64,000 bases of DNA, taken from contig NZ_ASWI01000003.1 of assembly GCF_000407565.1 (NCBI RefSeq), positions 559,501 through 623,500 of the forward strand. The letters are read 5' to 3'. A program made the translations under genes and the position numbers. Positions 45,379 to 53,766 of this stretch are shown here, in pieces; position 1 is the first letter of the stretch; each line of letters begins with the position of its first letter. Below the pieces are notes generated by a model, which saw only the letters and a list, made by a program, of their open reading frames with translations, made no database searches and was not told where the DNA came from. The stretch is from Enterococcus cecorum DSM 20682 = ATCC 43198. GTDB taxonomy: Bacteria; Bacillota; Bacilli; Lactobacillales; Enterococcaceae.

Positions 45379-46494
45379 ATGACAATTCGATTATCAGAAA
45401 AATTTACTGACATCCGCGACCAATTTATCTCAGCTATCAAAGGTGGCGTAGATGTTGAAACGCAAGGAAAGTTATATGCAGAAATGCTAGATGTTTTACG
45501 TGAAGATGTGGTTGCAGAAGCGCGTTTAGCAAGTGAAGCAGCAATTGCAGTTAATCCATTAGATGGACAATTATCTGCTCGCGAACGTAAATTCTTTAAC
45601 GAAATCACGAAAGAAGTCGGCTACAAAGAAGAAAAATTATTACCACAAGAAACGATTGATCGTATCTTTGAAGATTTAGAAACAGCACATCCATTATTAA
45701 CAGCTATTGGCGTAGTGAATAGTGGTATGCGTCGTAAAATTTTAAAATCAACAACTAGTGGTCAGGCTGTTTGGGGTAAAATCTATGGAGAAATCAAAGG
45801 CCAATTAGATGCAGCATTTAGCGAAGAAGAAAACATCGATTCTAAATTAACTGCCTTTGTGGTTATTCCTAAAGATTTGCAAGACTTAGGTGTTGGTTGG
45901 ATTGAACGTTTTGTTCGTACACAAATCGATGAAGTGTTCGCGGTTGCTTTAGAAGCAGCGTTTTTATCAGGTGACGGCAAGGACAAACCAATCGGATTAA
46001 CTCGCCAAGTACAAAAGGGCGTATCTGTATCCGGTGGCGTGTATCCAGAAAAAGACCCTAGCGGTACTTTAACATTTGCTGATGCTAAAACGACTGTTAA
46101 AGAATTGACTAAGGTATTTAAATTACACAGCGTAAAAGAAGACGGTAAGACAGCAGTAGCCACAGCCGGTAAGTTAGTAATGGTTGTAAATCCACAAGAC
46201 GCATGGGAAGTACGCGCGCAATACACAACCTTAAATGCAATGGGTGTTTATGTGACAGCTATGCCGTTTAACTTAGAAATTATCGAATCTGTAGCGCAAA
46301 CAGCAAGCAAAGTAACTACGTTCGTTAAAGATCGCTACTATGCTACTGTTGGTGGCGGTATTACAATTCGCAAGTATCAAGAAACTTTAGCAATGGAAGA
46401 TATGGATCTTTACACTGCTAAGACATTTGCTTACGGTAAAGCAGACGATAATACTGCTGCTGCTGTGTGGACTTTGGCTATTCCGGGGGAGTAA
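45379..46494 (+). CDS. Major capsid protein, HK97 family
   Basis: A 371-residue capsid protein. A charged helical scaffold-like N-terminus (about 1-80) precedes the HK97 core (PLLTAIGVVNSGMRRKILKS, WIERFVRTQIDEVFAVALEA, AFLSGDGKDKPIGL). The frame ends TLAIPGE and stop at 46492. A G5 run just before the stop and an open -1 frame behind it suggest a minor extended form (see the next entry). Ribosome site TGGAGGAATG. Confidence 0.92.
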   Translation: MTIRLSEKFTDIRDQFISAIKGGVDVETQGKLYAEMLDVLREDVVAEARLASEAAIAVNPLDGQLSARERKFFNEITKEVGYKEEKLLPQETIDRIFEDLETAHPLLTAIGVVNSGMRRKILKSTTSGQAVWGKIYGEIKGQLDAAFSEEENIDSKLTAFVVIPKDLQDLGVGWIERFVRTQIDEVFAVALEAAFLSGDGKDKPIGLTRQVQKGVSVSGGVYPEKDPSGTLTFADAKTTVKELTKVFKLHSVKEDGKTAVATAGKLVMVVNPQDAWEVRAQYTTLNAMGVYVTAMPFNLEIIESVAQTASKVTTFVKDRYYATVGGGITIRKYQETLAMEDMDLYTAKTFAYGKADDNTAAAVWTLAIPGE

Positions 46495-46565
46495 AAGCCC
46501 CCGTTCCACCTAGCTTGGCCAGAGTAACCACTACTGAGACCACGGCTATGGTGGAAGTTAATTAA
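46485..46565 (+). other. Candidate -1 frameshift extension of the capsid protein
   Basis: At CCG GGG GAG TAA, a slip of one base back on G5 (46485-46489) gives GGVKAPVPPSLARVTTTETT and continues AMVEVN to TAA at 46563-46565. The stop shares its A with the ATG of the next gene (TAATG). The extension has the proline-rich lead and threonine pattern of a fibronectin III/Ig-like A-B strand pair, as in capsid extensions of other phages, but is only about 25 residues. GGGGG and CCCCC (46498-46502) can also pair into a hairpin. Confidence 0.5.
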
Positions 46566-46867
46566 TGGGGGTATCGACGATGAATGATAGCCTTTTAACA
46601 TTATTTAAGCAACGTATGCGAATCGGCTATGATACGGATGACGAAAATTTAAAAGCTATCTTAGAGTCGTCCGTATCTGCCATTGAAAAATTAACAGGTA
46701 GTGATAATTTGACTGATCCAGCTATCCGTGAGTTAGTCATTGAACGAAGTCGATATGTATACAATGATAGCTTAGAATTTTTTTATGATAATTTTATCAA
46801 TGACTTAGGAACAGCTAGCATTGCTAACTTAAAGAAGGCGGTGACTGATGATGAAGCCAACGTTTGA
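46565..46867 (+). CDS. Head-tail connector protein (gp6-like)
   Basis: A 100-residue, helical adaptor protein of the phage_connect/gp6-like type (LKAILESSVSAIEKLTGSDN, IRELVIERSRYVYNDSLEFF). It binds below the portal. ATG 46565 shares a base with the -1 capsid extension stop; ATG 46580 is an alternative with GGGGG upstream. Confidence 0.8.
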   Translation: MGVSTMNDSLLTLFKQRMRIGYDTDDENLKAILESSVSAIEKLTGSDNLTDPAIRELVIERSRYVYNDSLEFFYDNFINDLGTASIANLKKAVTDDEANV

Positions 46868-47213
46868 ATGGAAGAAACCACTGAATAATGGTCGTTTGAA
46901 AACGCCAGTCCATTTTTTAAGCAATAGCTATGATGGGCCAGAACCAAGTGAAGATGAATTATCAGAAGTCTTTTCTACGTTTTGTGAAATCTACAATTCG
47001 TCGATGAAAGATATTGAGATTTTGAATAATATCAATGCGAAATTCGGAATGACCATTGTGATACGAAATCAATCGACAGCGTTTATTCCGACGCGAGATT
47101 TACAAGTTAAAGTGGATGATTATAGATATCAAAATCAAACGTTTAACATCTATGACATTCGCCCAACAGATGATAAATATACTATCGTGTTAGGAGTGGT
47201 TGGTGATGATTGA
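46848..47213 (+). CDS. Head-tail adaptor (head closure) protein
   Basis: A 121-residue beta-rich protein in the position and with the pattern of SPP1 gp16-type stoppers (VHFLSNSYDGPEPSEDELSE, FNIYDIRPTDDKYTIVLGVV). Overlaps its neighbours by 20 bases and 1 base. Confidence 0.75.
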   Translation: MMKPTFEWKKPLNNGRLKTPVHFLSNSYDGPEPSEDELSEVFSTFCEIYNSSMKDIEILNNINAKFGMTIVIRNQSTAFIPTRDLQVKVDDYRYQNQTFNIYDIRPTDDKYTIVLGVVGDD

Positions 47214-47632
47214 TGGCTAACGATTACAAAATATATGGAGTTGAAGGTGTACTAAGAAATTTAGAAAATAAGTTAGGTTCCAGAGTGATAGCTACTGTCA
47301 GTAACAAAGCTTTAAAAAAAGCTGGACAATATGGTGCTGATAAACTTCAAAATGATATTTCGTACTTTAAAAGAACAGGTGCTACTGTAGATGAAGTCGT
47401 TTTGTCGCGCGTTAGAAATCAATATGGTGAGAGGTTAATAGATATAGGATGGGAAGGACCGATGGAAAGATGGCGATTAGTCCATTTAAATGAATTTGGA
47501 TATAACGCTCATGGAACGTTTAATAGAATTACTCCAGCAGGTTATGGAGCTGTTCAGAAATCCATGAATGATATGCAAAATGAAGTTAAAGAAATAATGA
47601 TGGACGTAATTAAAAAGGAGTTAGGACTATGA
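47213..47632 (+). CDS. HK97 gp10-like tail-joining protein
   Basis: A 139-residue protein with the gp10/minor-tail pattern (GVEGVLRNLENKLGSRVIAT, GADKLQNDI, VHLNEFGYNAHGTFNRITPA). ATG 47213 chosen over the TTG before it. Joins head and tail in HK97-type phages. Confidence 0.75.
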   Translation: MANDYKIYGVEGVLRNLENKLGSRVIATVSNKALKKAGQYGADKLQNDISYFKRTGATVDEVVLSRVRNQYGERLIDIGWEGPMERWRLVHLNEFGYNAHGTFNRITPAGYGAVQKSMNDMQNEVKEIMMDVIKKELGL

Positions 47633-48012
47633 ATGATATGTTAATGGAGATTTACAATAAATTAGCTACATCTACAATCATTGACAACAAACGTATTAAA
47701 TTTTACGAAACTCCAGAAAACATGAATTTAAATTCTGCTCCTTTTATCGTTATCTCGCCATTGGCGCCACCAGAGCCTAGCTATTACGGTTCGGACGATG
47801 AATTAGCGATGGAAATGACTTATCAAGTCAATGTGGAAGCTACCAAACGCATGAAAGCAAAAGAAGTACAGTTAGAAGTCAAAAAGCTATTGAAACAACT
47901 GGGATTTAGCCAGTTAACAGGCGGTTTAGATGCGTATTTTAAGGAAACAAAAAGATACGTGGACGCCAGACGATACATTTATGTATCAGATATTTATAAA
48001 ACAGATTATTAA
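47629..48012 (+). CDS. Tail completion/terminator protein
   Basis: A 127-residue protein at the position of the gpU-like tail terminator, directly before the major tail protein: ETPENMNLNSAPFIVISPLA and EVQLEVKKLLKQLGFSQLTG. Family assignment rests mainly on position. Confidence 0.7.
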   Translation: MNDMLMEIYNKLATSTIIDNKRIKFYETPENMNLNSAPFIVISPLAPPEPSYYGSDDELAMEMTYQVNVEATKRMKAKEVQLEVKKLLKQLGFSQLTGGLDAYFKETKRYVDARRYIYVSDIYKTDY

Positions 48013-48031
48013 TTAAAGGAGAGATACAATT

Positions 48032-48607
48032 ATGGCACTTGTAGGATTTAAAAAAGCGACAATCGCAGTTTTAAACGACGAATTAAAAGTAGTGTCTACT
48101 AAGAAATATGTCGTCGAAGGGAAGCAAGGCAAAGGTGCTACATCAAGCTTTGAATTAAGCGGATTGTCAAGTGAAGCAGTCAAAGCATACGGTTCGGACG
48201 TCGCTTACTATGTCGTGCAAGATGGTGTAGGCGACCCTAACATGAAATTAAATCTTTTAGATTTACCATTCGATATCGAAAATGAAATCTTAGGTACATT
48301 AAAGAAATCAGAAGGTTTATTTTTATATGGCGAAGCAACGAAAGCGCCTAACGTGGCGATTATGTTAGAATCCAAAGCATTGAACGGCGAACGTGTAGCG
48401 GTTGGTATCTTCTGCGGTAAATTCTCGAAAGATTCTATGTCTGCAAATACTAAAGAAGATAAGACACCTACGCCAGAACCTGATGAGTATACAGTGGCTA
48501 TTTCCGCTAAGACAATTGATGATAAAGCACAGTATGTGGCTAAAGCGGTTGGCGATACAGCAGTTACTGCATTAGAAAATTTATTATTCGTTAATGCCGC
48601 TGCCTAG
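48032..48607 (+). CDS. Major tail tube protein
   Basis: A 191-residue tube protein (MALVGFKKATIAVLNDELKV, YYVVQDGVGDPNMKLNLLDL). A TPTPEPDEYTV hinge near residue 149 leads to a small C-terminal beta domain of about 40 residues that probably decorates the tube. Strong AAAGGAGAG ribosome site fits high expression. Confidence 0.85.
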   Translation: MALVGFKKATIAVLNDELKVVSTKKYVVEGKQGKGATSSFELSGLSSEAVKAYGSDVAYYVVQDGVGDPNMKLNLLDLPFDIENEILGTLKKSEGLFLYGEATKAPNVAIMLESKALNGERVAVGIFCGKFSKDSMSANTKEDKTPTPEPDEYTVAISAKTIDDKAQYVAKAVGDTAVTALENLLFVNAAA

Positions 48608-48620
48608 GATGTGACTTAAC

Positions 48621-48809
48621 ATGATTTATCGAATTTACAAAAAAGATGAATTAGTCGCAGAAGGAGAAAGTCCTTTAACCATTAAAGGATTGAAACCAGG
48701 TCAAACGATTAGAAAAGGAACATATCAAATTTGCACGTTAGAGAATGGATTAGAATCCGAACGTGTGGATTTGGTTGGCTTTAAAACAAAGAAAAAGGCT
48801 AGTGAGTAA
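48621..48809 (+). CDS. Small Ig/FN3-like tail protein
   Basis: A 62-residue protein with a fibronectin III-like pattern (YRIYKKDELVAEGESPLTIK, GLKPGQTIRKGTYQICTLEN, ESERVDLVGFKT). It follows the major tail protein as a separate gene; both other frames between them are closed, so it is not a frameshift extension. A hairpin terminator overlaps its 3' end. Confidence 0.65.
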   Translation: MIYRIYKKDELVAEGESPLTIKGLKPGQTIRKGTYQICTLENGLESERVDLVGFKTKKKASE

Positions 48810-48828
48810 TTGCTAGCCTTTTATTTTT
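48793..48828 (+). terminator. Terminator/attenuator inside the late operon
   Basis: AAAAGGCTAG (48793-48802) pairs perfectly with CTAGCCTTTT (48813-48822) and continues ATTTTT. It lies between the abundant tail protein and the low-level tail chaperone genes. Confidence 0.7.
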
Positions 48829-48843
48829 AAAGGAGAAAAAACA

Positions 48844-49227
48844 ATGGCTATTAAATTAAAATTGCGAAATAAGAAAGGCGAATTTAAAACGTATTACCAG
48901 GAATTCGTGCCATATCGTAAACGTTTGGATTATCTGAAAGAAGAAGCTGAAATTACGGATGAATACGAAAAATTCGTCCAACAGTTACCAGTAGATGGCA
49001 ACGATAAACCTATTATTCCTACTGCTGAATATACTGCCTATGAATTAAAATTAGCCAATTTTCGCGCAGAGTTTGTAGCGAATTTATTTGATGATAAGGC
49101 AGTTACGAAAGATGCGATTTTAGACGGATTGGAACCGTCAGACGCTACTGACGAAATTATGAATATTATCATGTACGATGTGTTGGGCTACAAAAAAGAA
49201 GACGAGGATGAAGAAGCCCCAAAATAA
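48844..49227 (+). CDS. Tail assembly chaperone (gpG-like)
   Basis: A 127-residue chaperone for tape-measure and tube assembly, ending EDEDEEAPK. Its last two codons form the slippery heptamer CCCAAAA before TAA. The same gene makes the longer gpGT form. Confidence 0.85.
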   Translation: MAIKLKLRNKKGEFKTYYQEFVPYRKRLDYLKEEAEITDEYEKFVQQLPVDGNDKPIIPTAEYTAYELKLANFRAEFVANLFDDKAVTKDAILDGLEPSDATDEIMNIIMYDVLGYKKEDEDEEAPK

Positions 49228-49427
49228 GTGGAAGTGACCTACACGAAAGCTATTTGAAGTTAACTCGAGAAATTTTAAAAGCATTCCCGAGTTGGTCACT
49301 TGAAGACTTATTAAATACAGATGTGAAGTATTTGGATGACATTATTTTTGCATCCGAAAAATCAAAACAACCACAAGTCATGGATATGGAACAGTGGATT
49401 TTAGAAACAGGAGGTGTTAACGTTTAA
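48844..49427 (+). CDS. Tail assembly chaperone gpGT, made by -1 frameshift
   Basis: At C CCA AAA (49218-49224), a textbook X XXY YYZ site also used by Lactobacillus phage A2, a -1 slip changes the frame to ISGSDLHESYLKLTREILKA ... WILETGGVNV and stops at 49425-49427. The product would be about 194 residues. The stop overlaps the tape-measure ATG (TAATG). The G/GT arrangement before the tape measure is conserved in siphophages. Confidence 0.85.
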
Positions 49428-52400
49428 TGGCAAATATGGGTACACCTTTAGGACAGATGATTGTTGAATTAGGGCTTGATTCATCAAAGTTCGGTAAAGG
49501 ACTTCAAAGTGCTAAAAATGAAGTCAGAATGTGGGAACAAGCCACACGAGCAAGTATGAATTCAGCTGTTGCTAGCGGTAATCGGTTGGATGGGCTGAAA
49601 TCAAAATATGACGGTCTAACTAACGCGATGAAAGCGCAGCAGAAAGTCGTTGATCAATTAAAAACAGATTATGCTAATTCGTTTGATAAAAATGGCGAAG
49701 CAACTAAGCGTACAGAACGACTAGCCGGACAGCTAGCACAAGCTGAAGCTAAATTACAAGGTTATCGTGGTCAGATTAATCAGACAGCAGCTGATATGGC
49801 TAGATTGCAAGTGGAAACACAAGGATTTACCGGATGGCTGAATAAAACTGGCGATAATCTGATTAAAAATGGCGAACGATTAAAAACGTTTGGTAATGGA
49901 TTGTCTAGTATCGGAACATCGATGACCGTTGGTGTTACTGCTCCAATTATGGCCGGCACAATTGCAGTGACTAAAGCAGCAATCGATTGGGAGTCGGCAT
50001 TTACTGGTGTTAAAAAAACAGTCAACGAAATGGTCGATGCAAACGGAAACGTGACTTATTCCTACGCTAAATTAGAAGGTCAATTAAAAAATTTAGCTAC
50101 ACAATTACCGGCAACTCATGCAGAAATTGCACAAGTTGCAGAAAACGCCGGCCAGTTGGGTATTTCGACCGACCACATCGTCGAATTTACTAAGACTATG
50201 ATTGATATGGGCGAATCGACTAACTTATCAGCAGATGAAGCAAGTACAGCGTTGGCGCGCTTAGCCAATATTACTGGTATGTCACAAGATAAGTTTAGTA
50301 ATTTAGGATCCTCAATCGTGTTTCTTGGCAATAATTTTGCCACAACAGAAAAAGAGATTACTGAAATGGGCTTACGTTTAGCCGGTGCTGGTAAACAAAT
50401 AGGATTATCTCAAGGTTCTATCATGGGGATTGCTGCTGCTTTAAGTTCTGTCGGAATTGAAGCAGAACAAGGTGGTTCTGCCTTTTCCAAATTGATGGTC
50501 TCTCTTCAATTGGCAGTCGAAAAAGGCGGTGAATCATTAGAATCATTCGCTAGTGTAGCCGGGATGACAAGCGATAAATTCGCACAATTATTTAAATCCA
50601 AGCCAGAAGTAGCTTTGGAACGATTTATCAAAGGGTTAGGAGAATCCGAAAAACATGGTAAATCAGCTATTGCAGTCTTGGACGAAATGGGTATTACCGA
50701 AGTACGTTTACGAGACACTTTACTTCGTGCTGCAAATGCCGGTGACTTAATGACTAAAGCCATCGAAGGTGGTAATAAAGCATTCAATGAAAATAATGCT
50801 TTAGCCAACGAAGCAAGCAAACGATATGAAACGACTGAATCTAAGTTAAAAATGCTACGTAACGAAGCAGTTAATGTAGCAATTGATTTTGGAGGTCCGT
50901 TGGTAGATGCCTTACGTGATGGCTTGCAAGCGGCGAAACCTTGGCTAAAAACGCTCGGCGATATGGCAGATAGATTTAGTAAGCTAGAGCCAGAGCAACA
51001 ACGAAGTATTTTGAAATGGATTGCGATGGGTGCAGCTGCTGGACCTACTTTTAAAATTTTAGGTAGCGGCATAACCACGATAGGCGGATTATTTAAAGCA
51101 TTTGGAACGTTAGAAAAAGGCTTAGTCAACTTAATCGCTAAACAAGCAGAAGCCAAGGCAGCTGCTACAGGTATTTCCACAGCCCTAACCGGTGTAGGTA
51201 CATCAGCTAGTGTGGCAAGTGGTGCTGGTGGCTTAGCTGGATTTGCTAGTGTATTGACCGGACCAGTTGGTTTAGCAATAGGTGGTACAGTATTAGCGTT
51301 AGGCGCTGGATACGGCGCATGGAAGCTTTGGGGCGAAGAAGCGTGGAACAGCGCGCAACGAACAAAACGTTGGGGTAGCGATGTCGGCCAAGCAACCGAT
51401 GAAGCATTAACCAAAGTATCAAACAGCGCACAAACAGCAAGCGGTCAGTTTACTTTGCTAGAGCAAGGCATATCTAGTAATACAGATAAGGCAGTTGCTA
51501 ACTTCGCAAAAATGGGTACAGCAATTGAAACAGAAATGACGAATCGTATTACGAAATTAAAAGAATTAGTTAATCAATTGCCACAAGATATCCAAAATGC
51601 AGCTAATGAGTTAACAAACGACGAAATCAATAATCAGCAAGAATATCTGAATATCGTTAAAGAAAATAACGATAAGATTGCAGCTATCCGTGAACAAGCA
51701 TCCAATCATCATCGCCAGTTAACTTTTGCTGAAACGACACAAATTAAACAGTTAGCCAATGAAAGTGCGACCGCTTATGTCCAATCTTTAGGAAAATCCG
51801 AAAAGGAAACGAAACAGATTTTAGCTGCAATGACTGGTAACGTGCAAGAAGCGAGCGAGTCGCAAGCAAGAGCGTGGCTAGAGTCATTAGGAAAACAACG
51901 ACAAAATGCACAACAAGAATATTCCCAATTAGTTGAGAATACCAAGAAATCATTGCAGGATGCAGGTTATGATTTAAACAGCCAGTATGCGAAGAATATC
52001 CTCAACTTGCTTAAAGAAAGCTCCGAGACAGCCACTACAGCCGTTGACCAACAAATGGCAATGATATTAGAAAAATATCCAGAATTAGCTAATCAAATCT
52101 TTTTAGCCAACGGTCAAATTATTGACGCTAGCAACGGCGCAGGGCAAGCGATGATTGCGCAAAATAAACGCATGATGGAATCGTTTAGCGATTTAACAAC
52201 TACATCAGCGCAATCAGCTGAAAAGAATGCTAAGACATTAAAATTAATGGCTGATGAAGCAAATGAGTACGGTGAGTTTTGGAATAGCTTAGTGTTAGAT
52301 CCTAAGACAGGAGAAATCAAAACCAACGCACAAGAAGCTATTAACGAAGCAGCTAACTCAGAGCAAGGATGGAATCAGTTAATTTTTGCAAGTAAAACAG

Positions 52401-53758
52401 CAAAATTATCATCTAATGCTAAGTTAATGATTGCAGAGGCAGCAATTGCGAATGGTAAATGGGAATCTATGACGTTTACCGAGCAACAGGCATTAATCAA
52501 GAGTAATGCAACTAAAACAATTACCCAAGCGTTACAAGTTAAAGGTGACTGGGATAATTTAACCTTTGAACAAAAGAAAGCTGTCCTATATTCAAACACA
52601 CCAGAAGTCATGGCAGAAACATTAATGAATTTAGGATTGTGGGACCAATACGCACCACAGATTAAAGAATTAAAAGCTAGCAATTACGACTTTTTAAATG
52701 TGATTAATCAATCTGAAGAAAAAGTAAAATCTTGGGGAACATTGCCAGTCGAAGTCAAGGAATTACTGGCTAAAAACGAAAATCTCAAAATGACGATTTA
52801 TGAGTCGGAAGAATACTTTAATCGTTGGAACGCTTTGCCTAGCAACGAGAAATTAATGTTAGCAAACAACCAAGATGCATTGTTTAAAATACTATCATCA
52901 GAACAGCGCATGAATGAATGGAATGCGTTACCGATTGGTATTAAGCAAATGTATGCGAATAACCAAGATTTGTTAAATAAAGCATTACAAAGCGAGCAAT
53001 CGTTAAATAGCTATGCATCTAATAATCCACCACAAAAGCAATTGACTGGTAACTCGAACAGTGTAGTTAGCGAAGCCAATCGTGGTAGTGATGCATTAAA
53101 TAGATTTAAAGGAATTACACCTGGGTCTAAGACAATGACTGGTATTGATAATGCATCTGCTCCGGCTAAAGAAGCTACTCGTAACGTAAGAGCATTTGGC
53201 GGAAGCGAAACAATTACCAAACGTTTTAATATCGTAGCTAGCATTTCAGGAATGGCTAGGTCGGCTTTATCTAAATTGGGCATTCATTTTGCTAAAGGTA
53301 CGAATTACCACTTAGGTGGACCGGCAATCGTCAACGACCAACCTGGACCAACTTATAAAGAGTTAGTCATTCCAAAAGGCGGAATGCCATTCATCCCAGA
53401 AGGACGCGATGTATTTCTTCCTAACTTGCCGCGAGGTTCTAAAGTCTTAACAGCACGTCAAACCAAACGGCTATTTCCACATTATGCAGAAGGTGTGGGC
53501 ATTCCGAAGAACGCACGGATATTTAATCTGTTAAATGACAATTCAACTACTGAAAGCAATGTGGTAGATTTTAGTAATTTAGCTAAATTACTTGACGATA
53601 ATCGTAGTCAGAACGAACAAATTATTAAGTTACTCAATCTGTTGGCTAGCAAGCAATGGTCTATCTCAGCGCAAGACATCGCCAATAAGTCTTATCAATT
53701 TGTAGACAATTTGCAAAATCGCGATAAGATGCGTGCAGATTTAGTAAATGGGAGGTGA
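49427..53758 (+). CDS. Tail tape measure protein
   Basis: A 1443-residue protein that sets tail length and fills the tube. A coiled-coil start is followed by the TP901-type core (WESAFTGVKKTVNEMVDANG, NAGQLGISTDHIVEFTKTMI), hydrophobic segments near 590-640 that may insert into the host membrane, and eight 30-31-residue W..L repeats (52280-52967). Overlaps the gpGT stop. Confidence 0.93.
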   Translation: MANMGTPLGQMIVELGLDSSKFGKGLQSAKNEVRMWEQATRASMNSAVASGNRLDGLKSKYDGLTNAMKAQQKVVDQLKTDYANSFDKNGEATKRTERLAGQLAQAEAKLQGYRGQINQTAADMARLQVETQGFTGWLNKTGDNLIKNGERLKTFGNGLSSIGTSMTVGVTAPIMAGTIAVTKAAIDWESAFTGVKKTVNEMVDANGNVTYSYAKLEGQLKNLATQLPATHAEIAQVAENAGQLGISTDHIVEFTKTMIDMGESTNLSADEASTALARLANITGMSQDKFSNLGSSIVFLGNNFATTEKEITEMGLRLAGAGKQIGLSQGSIMGIAAALSSVGIEAEQGGSAFSKLMVSLQLAVEKGGESLESFASVAGMTSDKFAQLFKSKPEVALERFIKGLGESEKHGKSAIAVLDEMGITEVRLRDTLLRAANAGDLMTKAIEGGNKAFNENNALANEASKRYETTESKLKMLRNEAVNVAIDFGGPLVDALRDGLQAAKPWLKTLGDMADRFSKLEPEQQRSILKWIAMGAAAGPTFKILGSGITTIGGLFKAFGTLEKGLVNLIAKQAEAKAAATGISTALTGVGTSASVASGAGGLAGFASVLTGPVGLAIGGTVLALGAGYGAWKLWGEEAWNSAQRTKRWGSDVGQATDEALTKVSNSAQTASGQFTLLEQGISSNTDKAVANFAKMGTAIETEMTNRITKLKELVNQLPQDIQNAANELTNDEINNQQEYLNIVKENNDKIAAIREQASNHHRQLTFAETTQIKQLANESATAYVQSLGKSEKETKQILAAMTGNVQEASESQARAWLESLGKQRQNAQQEYSQLVENTKKSLQDAGYDLNSQYAKNILNLLKESSETATTAVDQQMAMILEKYPELANQIFLANGQIIDASNGAGQAMIAQNKRMMESFSDLTTTSAQSAEKNAKTLKLMADEANEYGEFWNSLVLDPKTGEIKTNAQEAINEAANSEQGWNQLIFASKTAKLSSNAKLMIAEAAIANGKWESMTFTEQQALIKSNATKTITQALQVKGDWDNLTFEQKKAVLYSNTPEVMAETLMNLGLWDQYAPQIKELKASNYDFLNVINQSEEKVKSWGTLPVEVKELLAKNENLKMTIYESEEYFNRWNALPSNEKLMLANNQDALFKILSSEQRMNEWNALPIGIKQMYANNQDLLNKALQSEQSLNSYASNNPPQKQLTGNSNSVVSEANRGSDALNRFKGITPGSKTMTGIDNASAPAKEATRNVRAFGGSETITKRFNIVASISGMARSALSKLGIHFAKGTNYHLGGPAIVNDQPGPTYKELVIPKGGMPFIPEGRDVFLPNLPRGSKVLTARQTKRLFPHYAEGVGIPKNARIFNLLNDNSTTESNVVDFSNLAKLLDDNRSQNEQIIKLLNLLASKQWSISAQDIANKSYQFVDNLQNRDKMRADLVNGR
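52280..52967 (+). repeat. Eight W-x-x-L repeats in the tape measure gene
   Basis: Units of 30-31 residues start WNSLVLDPKTGEIKTN, WNQLIFASKTAKLSSN, WESMTFTEQQALIKSN, WDNLTFEQKKAVLYSN, WDQYAPQIKELKASN, WGTLPVEVKELLAKN, WNALPSNEKLMLANN and WNALPIGIKQMYANN. Spacing is 30 residues early and 31 residues late. Confidence 0.75.
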
Positions 53759-53766
53759 TTAGATAG

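Noticed and set aside
48605-48640. Possible frameshift joining the major tail protein to the small FN3-like gene
   Set aside because: Both other frames meet stops within a few codons after the tail protein stop, and the FN3-like gene has its own ATG, so it is treated as a separate gene.
50506-51414. Long minus-strand open frame (about 300 codons) inside the tape measure gene
   Set aside because: It is a shadow of the GC-biased plus-strand coding sequence: low-complexity Ala/Ser/Pro composition, no ribosome site, and the plus strand is clearly coding there.
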